In this document: positions 36,356 through 45,100 of the stretch, piece after piece
Layout of the letters: each line of letters begins with the position of its first letter
Position numbering within the stretch: position 1 is the first letter of the stretch
Assembly: GCF_900105065.1 (NCBI RefSeq)
Contig: NZ_LT629749.1
Coordinates: forward strand, 1,798,001 to 1,862,000
Length of the DNA: 64,000 bases
Source of the DNA: Friedmanniella luteola
GTDB taxonomy: Bacteria; Actinomycetota; Actinomycetes; Propionibacteriales; Propionibacteriaceae
Direction: 5' to 3'
Position numbers and translations under genes: made by a program
The notes under the pieces: model-generated
Told to the model about the DNA's origin: nothing
Databases searched by the model: none
What the model saw: the letters and a program-made list of their open reading frames with translations, nothing else

Positions 36356-37468
36356 GTGTCCACCCCTGCCGCACCCCTCGCGCCGAAGCCGGCCGACTCG
36401 GTCTTCGTCCACGCCTGCCGGCGCGACCAGCCCGAGGACCGGGTGCCGGTGTGGTTCATGCGGCAGGCCGGGCGCTCGCTGCCGGAGTACAAGCGGGTGC
36501 GCGAGGGCATCCCGATGCTGGAGAGCTGCATGCGGCCCGAGCTGGTCGCCGAGATCACCCTGCAGCCCGTCCGCCGCTACGGCGTCGACGCCGCCATCTT
36601 CTACTCCGACATCATGGTGCCGCTCAAGGCGGTGGGCGTCGACCTCGACATCGTGCCCGGCCGGGGGCCGGTGATGGGCTCGCCCGTCCGCGACGAGGCC
36701 GACCTCGCCGCGCTGCGGCCGCTGCAGCCCGACGACGTCGGCTACGTGACCGAGGCCGTGCAGCTGCTGGTCGCCGAGCTGGGGGCGACACCGCTGATCG
36801 GCTTCGCGGGCGCGCCCTTCACCCTCGCCAGCTACCTCGTCGAGGGCGGGCCCAGCAAGGACTACGCCCGCACCAAGGCGATGATGGTCGGCCGGCCCGA
36901 CCTGTGGGACCGGCTGTGCACCGCTCTCGCCGACATCGCCGGCGCCTTCCTCGAGGTGCAGGTCGGCGCCGGGGCGAGCGCCGTCCAGCTATTCGACTCC
37001 TGGGCCGGCAGCCTGTCCGCGGCCGACTACGCGCGCTACGCCCAGCCGTACTCGGCGCGGGTGCTGCAGCGGGTCGCCGACCGCGGGGTGCCGCGGATCC
37101 ACTTCGGCGTCGGCACGGGTGAGCTGCTCGGCTCGATGGGCGCGGCCGGGGCGGACGTCGTCGGCGTCGACTGGCGGATCCCGCTGGCGGAGGCCAGCCG
37201 CCGGATCGGGCCGGCCTACGCCGTCCAGGGCAACCTCGACCCCGCGCTGCTCGGGGCGCCGTGGCCGGTGCTCGCGGAGCGGGTCCGCGACGTCGTCCGG
37301 TCCGGCGCCGAGGCGCCCGGTCACGTGTTCAACCTCGGGCACGGCGTGCCGCCGGACACCGACCCCGCCGTGCTGGCCCGGGTGGTCGAGCTGGTGCAGG
37401 ACGAGGGCCCCGCGCTCCGCGCCTCGGTGCGGGAGCGGGCCGGCCTGGTAGCGGCCGGGCACCCGTGA
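36356..37468 (+). CDS. hemE: Uroporphyrinogen decarboxylase
   Basis: This 370-residue enzyme converts uroporphyrinogen III to coproporphyrinogen III. Motifs: the N-terminal [20 protein letters not shown], the catalytic-Asp segment [41 protein letters not shown], and [29 protein letters not shown] 36356 begins the family-like sequence. Its stop overlaps the hemY/cgoX start (GTGA), and hemQ overlaps in turn, so three haem genes are translated as one coupled set. Confidence 0.95.
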   Translation: MSTPAAPLAPKPADSVFVHACRRDQPEDRVPVWFMRQAGRSLPEYKRVREGIPMLESCMRPELVAEITLQPVRRYGVDAAIFYSDIMVPLKAVGVDLDIVPGRGPVMGSPVRDEADLAALRPLQPDDVGYVTEAVQLLVAELGATPLIGFAGAPFTLASYLVEGGPSKDYARTKAMMVGRPDLWDRLCTALADIAGAFLEVQVGAGASAVQLFDSWAGSLSAADYARYAQPYSARVLQRVADRGVPRIHFGVGTGELLGSMGAAGADVVGVDWRIPLAEASRRIGPAYAVQGNLDPALLGAPWPVLAERVRDVVRSGAEAPGHVFNLGHGVPPDTDPAVLARVVELVQDEGPALRASVRERAGLVAAGHP

Positions 37469-38901
37469 CCTCCGTCGCCGTCGTCGGCGGCGGCATCAGC
37501 GGGCTGGCCGCCGCCCGCCGGCTGCTGCTGGCCGGGCTGGACGTCACCGTGCTGGAGCAGGGCCCGCGGTGGGGCGGCAAGCTCGACCGCACCCTCGTCG
37601 AGGACCTGGCGCTGGACACCGGGGCGGAGTCGGTGCTGGCCCGGCGTCCGGAGGCCCTGGCGCTGATCGAGGACCTGGGGCTGGCGGGGGAGCGGGTGCA
37701 CCCGACCGCGGCGAAGCCCCAGCTGCTGGTGGGCGGCCGGCTGCACGCCATGCCGCCGTCGCTGCAGGGGGTGCCGGTCGACCTCGACGCGCTGGCCGAC
37801 CTGCTGTCGCCGGCGGCCCTGGCCTTCGCGCGGACCGAGCCCGACCGTCCGGGGCCGCCGCTGGCCGGTGACGTCGGCGTCGGCGCCCACGTCGAGGAGC
37901 GGTTCGGCGCCGAGGTGACCGACCGGCTGCTCGAGCCGCTGCTGGGTGGGGTGTACGCCGGCCGTTCCCGCGACCTCTCCTTCGCCGCCGTGATGCCGGA
38001 CCTGTTCGCCCGCGCCCGGACCGGCGGCTCCCTGCTGGGGCACGCCCGGTCCGCCCTGCGCCCCAGCCCGGGCAGCCCGGTGTTCGCCGGCCTGGTCGGC
38101 GGGGTCAGCTCCCTGGTCCGGGCGCTGGTGGCCGACCTGGCCGGCCGGGGCGCCGACCTGCGGACGGGCACCGTGGTCCGGGGGCTCTCCCGCGTCGACC
38201 GCGGCTGGCGGCTGGAGCTCGTCCCCGGCGCGGCGACCCTCGACGTCGACGGCGTCGTGCTCGCCGCACCGGCCGGCCCGTCCGGTCGGCTGGCCGTCGG
38301 CCTGCTGGCCGGCGCGGAGGCGCTCGCCGCCGTCCCCTACGCGTCGGTCGCCGTCGTGACCCTGGTGGTGCGCGGGCTCGACACCGAGCGCTCCGGCCTG
38401 CTGATCCCGCCGGGCGAGCTGCCCACCGTCAAGGCGCTCACCCACTCCTCGGTCAAGTGGGCCTGGGTGCGCGAGCAGGCCGAGCGCACCTGGGGTCCCG
38501 GCGTCGCCGTCGTCCGGGCCAGCGTCGGACGGGCCGGGGAGGCCGAGGTGCTGCAGCTGCCGGACGAGCCCCTGCTGGACCGCACGGTCGCCGAGGTGGG
38601 CACGCTGCCGGGCTGGCACGGTGTGCAGGTCCTGCACCGACGGCTGACCCGCTGGGGCGGCGCGCTGCCGCAGTACCGGGTCGGTCACCGCGACCTGGTC
38701 GCGGACCTGCGCACCCAGCTGGCCGCCGTCCCGGGGCTGGCCCTGGCCGGCGCGGCGCTCGACGGCGTCGGGATCGCCGCCTGCCTGGCCTCCGCCGACA
38801 CCGCCGCGACCAAGATCATCGGTGATCTTGGTCCCGGCGACCATGATCGAGATCGTCACGACCTCAGCACAGCAGCACGACGACAGGAGAGCCAGCGATG
38901 A
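37465..38901 (+). CDS. cgoX: Coproporphyrinogen III / protoporphyrinogen oxidase (CgoX, HemY/HemG type)
   Basis: The 478-residue flavoprotein opens [21 protein letters not shown] (FAD dinucleotide loop) then [12 protein letters not shown] and ends its conserved part with [28 protein letters not shown]. With hemQ downstream, the coproporphyrin-dependent route is implied, so the product is probably coproporphyrin III. The last ~25 residues ([26 protein letters not shown], positions ~453-478) have no counterpart in the family and are encoded by a palindromic sequence. GTG overlaps the hemE stop, and its stop overlaps the hemQ ATG (ATGA). Confidence 0.93.
   Translation: MTSVAVVGGGISGLAAARRLLLAGLDVTVLEQGPRWGGKLDRTLVEDLALDTGAESVLARRPEALALIEDLGLAGERVHPTAAKPQLLVGGRLHAMPPSLQGVPVDLDALADLLSPAALAFARTEPDRPGPPLAGDVGVGAHVEERFGAEVTDRLLEPLLGGVYAGRSRDLSFAAVMPDLFARARTGGSLLGHARSALRPSPGSPVFAGLVGGVSSLVRALVADLAGRGADLRTGTVVRGLSRVDRGWRLELVPGAATLDVDGVVLAAPAGPSGRLAVGLLAGAEALAAVPYASVAVVTLVVRGLDTERSGLLIPPGELPTVKALTHSSVKWAWVREQAERTWGPGVAVVRASVGRAGEAEVLQLPDEPLLDRTVAEVGTLPGWHGVQVLHRRLTRWGGALPQYRVGHRDLVADLRTQLAAVPGLALAGAALDGVGIAACLASADTAATKIIGDLGPGDHDRDRHDLSTAARRQESQR
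38808..38848. repeat. Nested palindromes inside the cgoX 3' end
   Basis: GACCAAGATCA (38808-38818) and TGATCTTGGTC (38823-38833) are perfect 11-base arms around TCGG; the second arm also nearly pairs with GACCATGATC (38839-38848). They code for the non-conserved C-terminal tail, which suggests a palindromic element inserted at the gene end. Confidence 0.6.
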
Positions 38902-39578
38902 AGGCGCGCGAGATCAACGACACCATCCGGTACACGATGTGGTCGGTGTTCCGCCGGACCGGCACGCCGGAGGAGCCGGCGGGCGCCAGCGCCGCCGACG
39001 CGCTGGAGGCGGTGCAGAAGGCGACCGAGGGCACCGACCTCGTGGTCCGCGGCTGGTACGACGTCGCCGGGCTCCGGGCGGACGCCGACCTCATGGTGTG
39101 GTGGCACGCAGCCGACTCCGACACGCTGCAGGAGGCCTACCACGCCCTCCGGCGCTCGACGCTCGGGAAGCACCTGGAGCCGGTCTGGTCGCAGCTCGCG
39201 CTGCACCGCCCGGCGGAGTTCAACAAGGGGCACGTGCCCGCGTTCATGGCCGACGAGGAGCCCTCGGGCTACCTCTGCGTGTACCCGTTCGTCCGCTCCT
39301 ACGAGTGGTACCTGCTGCCGGAGCAGGAGCGGCGGGCGATGCTGGCCGAGCACGGCATGCTGGCCCGGCCGTACCCGGACGTCCGGGCGAACACGGTGTC
39401 GTCGTTCGCCCTGGGCGACTACGAGTGGATCCTCGCCTTCGAGGCCCCGGAGCTGCACCGCATCGTCGACCTGATGCGGGCCCTGCGGGCGGCCGAGGCG
39501 CGGCGGCACACCCGCGAGGAGGTGCCGTTCTACACCGGACGGCGACGGGAGCTGGCGGAGATCGTCGCGTCCTGGTGA
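38898..39578 (+). CDS. hemQ: Coproheme decarboxylase HemQ (ChdC)
   Basis: The 226-residue chlorite-dismutase-fold protein has [20 protein letters not shown], the haem-side [18 protein letters not shown] and the catalytic-Tyr region [21 protein letters not shown]. It oxidatively decarboxylates coprohaem III to haem b using peroxide, the last step of the Gram-positive route. The Arg of true chlorite dismutases is not expected, and genomic context with hemE and cgoX settles the role. It overlaps cgoX by four bases. Ferrochelatase (cpfC/hemH) is not in the window. Confidence 0.94.
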   Translation: MKAREINDTIRYTMWSVFRRTGTPEEPAGASAADALEAVQKATEGTDLVVRGWYDVAGLRADADLMVWWHAADSDTLQEAYHALRRSTLGKHLEPVWSQLALHRPAEFNKGHVPAFMADEEPSGYLCVYPFVRSYEWYLLPEQERRAMLAEHGMLARPYPDVRANTVSSFALGDYEWILAFEAPELHRIVDLMRALRAAEARRHTREEVPFYTGRRRELAEIVASW

Positions 39579-39587
39579 GCCCCGTGG

Positions 39588-39616
39588 CCTGAGCCCGTCG
39601 AGCTGACGGGCTCAGG
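39588..39616. terminator. REP-like hairpin between convergent hemQ and msrB
   Basis: CCTGAGCCCGTC and GACGGGCTCAGG are perfect 12-base arms around a five-base loop, ten bases after the hemQ stop and nine before the msrB stop. It is a variant of the element at 13010 and probably ends both transcripts. Confidence 0.65.
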
Positions 39617-39625
39617 GCGCCGGGA

Positions 39626-40066
39626 TCAGCCCTCGGCGGGGGTGAGCCGCATGCTGATCGAGTTGATGCAGTAGCGCTGCCCGGTCGGGGTGCCGTAGCC
39701 GTCGTCGAAGACGTGGCCCAGGTGGGAGTCGCAGGCGGTGCAGCGCACCTCGACCCGCTTCATGCCCAGGGTGGTGTCCTCGATGTAGCGCACCCGACCC
39801 TCCATCGGCGCGTAGAACGACGGCCAGCCGCAGTGCGAGTCGAACTTGGTCTCGCTGCGGAAGAGCTCCGTGCCGCACGCGCGGCAGGAGTAGACGCCCT
39901 CGGTCTTGGTGTCGGTGTACTCGCCCGTGAAGGCGCGCTCCGTGCCCGCCTCGCGGAGCACCTTGTACTCGGCCCGGCTGAGCTGCTGGCGCCACTGGTC
40001 CTCGGACCTGACGATCTTGCCGACCTGGTCGGCGGCGGCGTTGTTGCTGTTGGTCACATCGGTCAT
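39626..40066 (-). CDS. msrB: Peptide-methionine (R)-S-oxide reductase
   Basis: The 146-residue MsrB has two zinc-binding pairs (YSCRACGTELF and VRCTACDSHLGHVF), the substrate-pocket segment SHCGWPSFY, whose Cys is a likely resolving residue, and the catalytic Cys in GQRYCINSISM. It repairs methionine-R-sulfoxide in proteins using thioredoxin. ATG 40066 has GAGGAGG seven bases upstream, and a TAGGTT box lies about 30 bases further, so unlike many neighbours it has a leader. Confidence 0.95.
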   Translation of the reverse strand: MTDVTNSNNAAADQVGKIVRSEDQWRQQLSRAEYKVLREAGTERAFTGEYTDTKTEGVYSCRACGTELFRSETKFDSHCGWPSFYAPMEGRVRYIEDTTLGMKRVEVRCTACDSHLGHVFDDGYGTPTGQRYCINSISMRLTPAEG

Positions 40067-40130
40067 GCGTCCTCCTCGAAGTTCTGCCCCCTCAACCTAG
40101 CCGCGGGCTCCGATGTTCCGGTCCCGTCGC

Positions 40131-40136
40131 TATGCT
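40131..40136 (+). promoter_or_regulatory. -10 box of the LigD-polymerase-like gene
   Basis: TATGCT ends six bases before ATG 40143. Confidence 0.5.
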
Positions 40137-40142
40137 CCGGCC

Positions 40143-41237
40143 ATGGCCGCCAACCCCGCGATCGAGCTGACGGTCGGTGAGCGCACGGTGCGGCTGACCA
40201 GCCCGGACAAGCTGTACTTCCCGGAGGTCGGGCTGACCAAGCGCCAGGTGGTCGAGTACGTGCTGGCCGTGGGCGACGGGATCTTCGCCGCCCTGCGGGA
40301 GCGGCCGGTCACCATGGAGCGCTGGCCGGGCGGCTACCGCCCCGACGTCACCCTCAGCACCCGCACCGGGGCCAACCACGACGCCTTCTACCAGAAGCGT
40401 GCACCGGCCAAGGGCATGCCGGACTGGGTGGAGACGGTCACCGTCACCTTCCCCTCGGGCCGCACCGCCAGCCAGGTCTGCGTGACCGAGCTGGCCACGA
40501 TCGCCTGGATGGCCAACCTGGGGACGCTGCGCTACCACCCGTGGCCGGTGAGCCGGACGAGCCACGACCTGGTCGACCAGCTGCGGATCGACCTGGACCC
40601 CCAACCGGGCACCGACTTCTCCGACGCCGTCCGCGCCGCGCTCGAGCTGCGCCAGGTGCTCGAGGACGCCGGGCTGACCGGGTTCTGCAAGACCAGCGGC
40701 GGCCGTGGGGTGCACGTCTTCGTCCCGGTCCGGCCGGAGCACGACTTCGTGCAGGCCCGGCACGCGGTGATCGCGCTGGGCCGCGAGCTGGCCCGCCGGA
40801 TGCCGGACCACGTGACCATCAACTGGTGGAAGGAGGAGCGGGGGGAGCGGATCTTCGTCGACTTCAACCAGATGGCGCGGGACCGCACCATCGCCTCGGC
40901 CTACTCCATCCGGCCGACGCCGCGGGCGGTCGTCTCGGCGCCGCTCACCTGGGCGGAGCTGCCCGACGTGCAGCCGGAGGACTTCACCATCCCGACGATG
41001 CTCACCCGGTTCGCCGCGGTGGGAGACGCCTGGGCCCCGTTCTACGTCAGTGAGCCGGGCGACCTGGGCGCGGCCCTGGAGATGTACGAGCGCGACGTCC
41101 GCGACCTCGGCACCGGACGCTACGGCGGCGCCGAGATGCCCTACCCGCCGGACTACCCCAAGATGCCCGGCGAGCCGGCCCGGGTGCAGCCCAGCCGGAT
41201 GACGGCCGAGACGCGGGCGAACGAGCAGATGGACTAG
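40143..41237 (+). CDS. Stand-alone LigD-type polymerase (AEP/PrimPol family)
   Basis: The 364-residue protein matches the polymerase domain of the bacterial NHEJ protein LigD: TSPDKLYFPEVGLTKRQVVEYY-type start, QLRIDLDPQPGTDF with the catalytic DxD, KTSGGRGVHVFVPV, and RIFVDFNQMARDRTIASAYSIRPTPRA. Such enzymes add ribonucleotides at breaks or prime damaged DNA. No ligase, nuclease or Ku domain is present here or adjacent, so it may be a PrimPol-like repair polymerase acting alone. A start at 40113 adds residues unlike the family. Confidence 0.9.
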   Translation: MAANPAIELTVGERTVRLTSPDKLYFPEVGLTKRQVVEYVLAVGDGIFAALRERPVTMERWPGGYRPDVTLSTRTGANHDAFYQKRAPAKGMPDWVETVTVTFPSGRTASQVCVTELATIAWMANLGTLRYHPWPVSRTSHDLVDQLRIDLDPQPGTDFSDAVRAALELRQVLEDAGLTGFCKTSGGRGVHVFVPVRPEHDFVQARHAVIALGRELARRMPDHVTINWWKEERGERIFVDFNQMARDRTIASAYSIRPTPRAVVSAPLTWAELPDVQPEDFTIPTMLTRFAAVGDAWAPFYVSEPGDLGAALEMYERDVRDLGTGRYGGAEMPYPPDYPKMPGEPARVQPSRMTAETRANEQMD

Positions 41238-41249
41238 TCGCGGCACCAC

Positions 41250-41284
41250 GACCCGGTGAGCCGGCGCCGGCCGGGGACCGGGTC
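41250..41284. terminator. Bidirectional hairpin between polymerase and DUF2254 genes
   Basis: GACCCGGT (41250-41257) and ACCGGGTC (41277-41284) pair, enclosing a second self-complementary CCGGCGCCGG. The hairpin lies between convergent stops. Confidence 0.55.
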
Positions 41285-41310
41285 ACCAGGCCGGGGGATC
41301 GGCTCCGTGC

Positions 41311-42705
41311 TCACCGCCTGTGCCGGAGGCCAGCCCCCAGGGGACCGTCCAGCCGGTTGCGCCCCGCCTGCACCAGGAGGTCGGGTCCGGAACCGAGGCC
41401 CTGCTGGTCGGCGACCAGCGCGTTGCCGATGTCGCGGTCGCCGGCGAAGGCCTGCTCCACGCCCAGGGTCAGCAGCTCGAGCTGGCGGTCGAGCTCGGGC
41501 TGGCGCTCCGCCGGTGCCACGGTCTTGAGGTCCTCCAGGGCCGCGCGCAGCCGCCGGGCGACCTGGGGGGAGCCGGCTCCGGCGATGTGGAGCTCGTCGA
41601 AGGCGAGGCGGACGTAGCCGGTCCAGTCCAGCGCGGGTGTGACGAGACGCAGGGTCCCCTGCCCGTCGCGATGCTCGCCGGTGGGGATCGTGCGGGTTGC
41701 CAGCTGGCGCAGGGCGTCGTGCAGCCGGTCGACAGCCTGCACCGTCGTGGTGGGGTCGCCGAAGGGGTCGGAGACCCCGCGTTCGGCGATGTCGACGAGC
41801 TGGCGGAACCCGTAGGCCGGGTCCTCCGGGTAGGAGCGCTCGTTGCCCAGGGCCACCAGGCCGGCGACGTGCCGGGCGTCCAGCCGGGTGCCGTCGCCGG
41901 CGTCGACCAGGAGCAGCGGCGCGTTGGCGCAGACGAAGTCACCCATCGCCGGGACCAGCCGCAGCGAGCAGTCGGCGGCCGTGGCCGCCGCGACGAGGTT
42001 CTCGACGTCGATCTGGACGACGACCCCCGGCTCCGGGGCGGGGATCACCTGCGGGTCCGGGTCGGGCTGGGCCGTGGGGTCGGCGGGGTAGATGCGGTTC
42101 AGCTCCTCGTGCAGGTGGTCCCCGACGAGGTCGATGAGTCCGGCGACCCGCAGGGTCTGACCGGCGTGGTGCACGTACAGCACGAGGGCGACGACGCTGG
42201 CCAGCATGAGCAGGTGGGCGAGGAGCATGGTCAGCCCGGGCACGTAGCCCTCGCCGCCGCCGGCGGTGTCGTCCACCTGCGGCAGCGCGAGCAGGGCGTA
42301 GACCAGCGTCGCCGCGAAGAGGCCATGGGTGTACTGGCTGGTGCGGTCGTGCAGCAGGGCACCGACGATCCGGGGGGAGAACTGTCCCATCGCGAGCTGC
42401 ACCGCCACCGTGATGACGGTGAGCACCAGCGTGATCAGCGTGACCAGCGAGGTGACGATGGTGCTGAGCACCGTCTGAGCCGCGCTGGGTGTCCCCGTCA
42501 CCCAGCGCGGGACCAGGTCGTTCCCGGTGGCCCGGTCGACCGCGGCGGCGGCGGCGCAGAGGCCGACGCCAGCCGCCAGGCACAGCAGCGGCACCAGCCA
42601 CAGGCTGTCGCGCACGGCGAGCAGCACCTTCTGCCGGGTCACCGCGGTCGACCCGGTCGCCCCGGACCGCCACCGGGCGGGCGGCTCGAGGCCAGGCCGG
42701 GTCAC
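41311..42705 (-). CDS. DUF2254 membrane protein
   Basis: The 464-residue protein has four membrane helices in its first ~205 residues (SLWLVPLLCLAAGVGLCA; VLSTIVTSLVTLITLVLTVI; GLFAATLVYALLALPQV; LMLASVVALVLYV), with VAVQLAMGQFSPRIVGALLHD between, a DUF2254 signature. A large soluble C-terminal part follows (VQIDVENLVAAATAADCSLRLVPAMGDFVC). Function is unknown. GTG 42705 overlaps the alcohol dehydrogenase stop (GTGA), making it the last gene of a four-gene coupled operon. Confidence 0.8.
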   Translation of the reverse strand: MTRPGLEPPARWRSGATGSTAVTRQKVLLAVRDSLWLVPLLCLAAGVGLCAAAAAVDRATGNDLVPRWVTGTPSAAQTVLSTIVTSLVTLITLVLTVITVAVQLAMGQFSPRIVGALLHDRTSQYTHGLFAATLVYALLALPQVDDTAGGGEGYVPGLTMLLAHLLMLASVVALVLYVHHAGQTLRVAGLIDLVGDHLHEELNRIYPADPTAQPDPDPQVIPAPEPGVVVQIDVENLVAAATAADCSLRLVPAMGDFVCANAPLLLVDAGDGTRLDARHVAGLVALGNERSYPEDPAYGFRQLVDIAERGVSDPFGDPTTTVQAVDRLHDALRQLATRTIPTGEHRDGQGTLRLVTPALDWTGYVRLAFDELHIAGAGSPQVARRLRAALEDLKTVAPAERQPELDRQLELLTLGVEQAFAGDRDIGNALVADQQGLGSGPDLLVQAGRNRLDGPLGAGLRHRR

Positions 42706-43895
42706 GACGGGGAGCCGGTCGTCCCGTGGGGCTGGAAGACCGCGCGCACGCAGCCGTCCTGCTTGTCCTTGAACATCTGGTAGCCCTGGGGGGCCTGGTC
42801 CAGGGGCATCACGTGGGTGGCGAGGTGTTCGGTGCTGAGCTCGCCGTCGGCGATGTGCTGCAGGATCCGGGGGATGTAGCGGTGCCCGTGCTGCTGGGCG
42901 CCGCGGACGGTCATGCCCTTGTTCATGATGGCGCCGAAGGGGAACTTGTCGACGAGCCCGCCGAAGACGCCGAGGGCGAACAGACTGCCGCCTTTGCGGC
43001 AGGCGTAGATGGCCTCGCGCAGGGCGGTGGGCCGGTCGGACTGCAGCCGTAGCTGCTGCTTGAGCTGGTCGTACAGGTACTGGGGGCCGGTGCCGTGCGC
43101 CTCCATCCCGACGGCCTCGATGCAGACGTCGGGGCCGCGGCCGCCGGTGCGTTCCTTCAGCTCGGCCAGGACGCTGTCCTGGGTGTAGTCCAGGGTGTCG
43201 GCGCCGATGTGCTGGCGCACCTGCTGGAGGCGTTCGGGCAACCGGTCGATGACGATCACCTGGTCGGCGCCCATCAGCATCGCGCCGCGGGCCGCCATCT
43301 GCCCGACCCCGCCGGCGCCCCACACCGCGACGGTGTCGCCGGGGGTGATGCCGGCGAGGTCGGCCCCGGTCCAGCCGGTCGGGGCGGCGTCGGAGGCGAA
43401 CAGCGCCGCCAGGTCCGAGACCGCGTCCGGGACGGCGAAGGCGCCCTGGTCGGCGTAGGGGACGCGCACGTACTCGGCGTGGCTGCCGGCGAACCCGCCC
43501 AGGGCGTGGCTGTAGGCGAAGCAGCCGCCGATGGCGCTGCCCCACATCCCTTCGGTGAGGGCCGGGTTGGGGTTGCCGTTGTCGCACAGCGAGAACAGCT
43601 GCTGGGAGCAGTACCAGCACTGCCCGCACGCGATGAACGAGCAGACGGTGACCCGGTCGCCCACCCGGTGGTTGCGGACGGCCTTGCCGACCTCGGCGAC
43701 CTCGCCCATGAACTCGTGGCCGAGCACGTCCCCGGCGCGCATGGTCGGGATGTAGCCGCCGAGCAGGTGCAGGTCGGAGCCGCAGGTCGTGGTCAGCCGC
43801 ACCTTGAGGATGATGTCGCGGTCGTTGAGGATCGTCGGGTCGTCGACGGTCTCGACGGCGGTCTCGTTGACGCCGGTCCAGCACAGAGCCTTCAC
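42702..43895 (-). CDS. Zinc-dependent alcohol dehydrogenase (formaldehyde-dehydrogenase-like MDR)
   Basis: The 397-residue MDR enzyme keeps the catalytic zinc site (TTTCGSDLHLLGG, LGHEFMGEV) and the four structural-zinc cysteines (IACGQCWYCSQQLFSLC), plus the NAD loop VWGAGGVGQMAARGA. Length and the internal insert resemble the glutathione-independent formaldehyde dehydrogenase subgroup. GTG 43895 has GGGAGGGAG upstream and overlaps the stop of the small gene before it. Substrate uncertain; context with a DJ-1 protein suggests aldehyde or carbonyl stress (inference). Confidence 0.85.
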   Translation of the reverse strand: MKALCWTGVNETAVETVDDPTILNDRDIILKVRLTTTCGSDLHLLGGYIPTMRAGDVLGHEFMGEVAEVGKAVRNHRVGDRVTVCSFIACGQCWYCSQQLFSLCDNGNPNPALTEGMWGSAIGGCFAYSHALGGFAGSHAEYVRVPYADQGAFAVPDAVSDLAALFASDAAPTGWTGADLAGITPGDTVAVWGAGGVGQMAARGAMLMGADQVIVIDRLPERLQQVRQHIGADTLDYTQDSVLAELKERTGGRGPDVCIEAVGMEAHGTGPQYLYDQLKQQLRLQSDRPTALREAIYACRKGGSLFALGVFGGLVDKFPFGAIMNKGMTVRGAQQHGHRYIPRILQHIADGELSTEHLATHVMPLDQAPQGYQMFKDKQDGCVRAVFQPHGTTGSPS

Positions 43896-44383
43896 AGCAC
43901 TCCCTCCCCGGCGGCACGCTGCGTGGCGAGCTCGACGAGCTTGCCGGTCGGGGTCGGCGCGCGGTGGCCGTGCGGTGCCGGGTCGACGCGCAGCACCTCG
44001 CCCACCTCGATCAGCTGCTTCGCCTCCCGCAACGCGGCCCGCACCCGCTGCCGGGGGTCGTCGCCCGACAGCCTCGCGGCCGCCGAGGCCGCTCCCTGGG
44101 GCTCGGAGCTGCGGAGCCGGGCCCGGAGCTCGCTGCCTCTCCCGCCTGGCGCAGGACGCACCTCGACCTCGACGAGGTCGCCGAGCTCGTCCAGCGGAGC
44201 GGGAACGCGGTCGTCGGGCATGACGTCCTCCGGGCTCCGGTTGATGGTGACGGCCCGCCACCGCGACCGCGGTTCCGCGGCCTCACCCGCACGTCCTGCC
44301 GCCCGGCGCTGGAGCTCTCGGACCAGCACGGCGGCGCCTCCCGCCAGCCCCAGCGCCGCTGTGCTGACCACGCGCGGAGTCAC
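43892..44383 (-). CDS. Hypothetical protein, 163 residues, with N-terminal membrane segment
   Basis: I recognise no characterised family. The protein has a short hydrophobic N-terminus (VVSTAALGLAGGAAVLV) followed by Arg-rich sequence and WRAVTINRSPEDV, which resembles the opening of SRPBCC/cyclase-dehydrase-associated proteins; the rest (DELGDLVEVEVRPAPGGRGSELRARL, RVRAALREAKQLIEVGEVLRVD) is compatible with a small alpha/beta domain. It overlaps its upstream and downstream genes by four bases each, so it is a genuine member of the operon. Confidence 0.65.
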   Translation of the reverse strand: MTPRVVSTAALGLAGGAAVLVRELQRRAAGRAGEAAEPRSRWRAVTINRSPEDVMPDDRVPAPLDELGDLVEVEVRPAPGGRGSELRARLRSSEPQGAASAAARLSGDDPRQRVRAALREAKQLIEVGEVLRVDPAPHGHRAPTPTGKLVELATQRAAGEGVL

Positions 44384-44949
44384 CGGGCACCACCGGCGAC
44401 GGCACCGGCGCGGGCGAACGTCTGCACGATCGCCTCGCAGAACGCGGGCAGGTCGTCAGGGGACCTGCTGGTGATGAGGTTGCCGTCGGTGGCGACCTCC
44501 TGGTCGACCACGGTGGCACCGGCGTTGCGCAGGTCGGTCCGGATGCTCGGGAACGAGGTCAGGGTCCGGCCGGACACCACGCCGGCTTCCAGCAGCGTCC
44601 ACGGCCCGTGGCAGATCGACGCGACCGGCTTCCCGGACGCCACGAACTCCCGGACGAAGCGCACAGCAGCCTCGTCGACCCGCAGCTTGTCCGGGTTGAC
44701 CGTCCCACCCGGCAGCAGCAACGCGTCGTAGTCCTCCACGGCCGCCGAACGCACCAGCGCGTCGACCTCGAACGTGCCGGCCGCGTCGAGGTCGTTGTTG
44801 CGCGCCTGGATCACCCCGTCGTGCAGCGAGAGCAGCTCGGTGCGTGCGCCCGCCTGGTCCAGCGCCTGCCGGGGCTGCTCCAGCTCCACCCGCTCCACGC
44901 CGTCTGCGGCCAGGATCGCCACCCGCTTGCCGTTCAGTTCGCCTGCCAT
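44380..44949 (-). CDS. DJ-1/PfpI family protein
   Basis: The 189-residue protein has the PfpI-type nucleophile elbow VASICHGPWTLLEAG (Cys with following His) and the conserved early Glu in DGVERVELEQPRQAL. DJ-1/PfpI members act as glyoxalase III, deglycase, chaperone or peptidase; sequence alone does not choose. ATG 44949 has AAGGAGAT upstream. It is first in the coupled operon with the 163-residue protein, zinc alcohol dehydrogenase and DUF2254, a grouping that suggests detoxification of reactive carbonyls. Confidence 0.87.
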   Translation of the reverse strand: MAGELNGKRVAILAADGVERVELEQPRQALDQAGARTELLSLHDGVIQARNNDLDAAGTFEVDALVRSAAVEDYDALLLPGGTVNPDKLRVDEAAVRFVREFVASGKPVASICHGPWTLLEAGVVSGRTLTSFPSIRTDLRNAGATVVDQEVATDGNLITSRSPDDLPAFCEAIVQTFARAGAVAGGAR

Positions 44950-45041
44950 GAGATCTCCTTCACCTGCCGTGACCTCGCCGTTGCGGTCGAGGGGGACGGC
45001 CGCGGTCGGCGCGGCCAGAAGCGGTCGGCGCTGCCGGGGCA

Positions 45042-45073
45042 GCGTGCGGCGGTCAGGTCCGACCGCCGCACGC
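45042..45073 (-). terminator. Hairpin terminator of the formaldehyde-dehydrogenase-like gene
   Basis: GCGTGCGGCGGTC and its exact complement (13-base arms) flank a six-base loop, about 28 bases after the dehydrogenase stop. Confidence 0.65.
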
Positions 45074-45100
45074 GCACCAGCAACGCGTGTCGCCGGCCTG

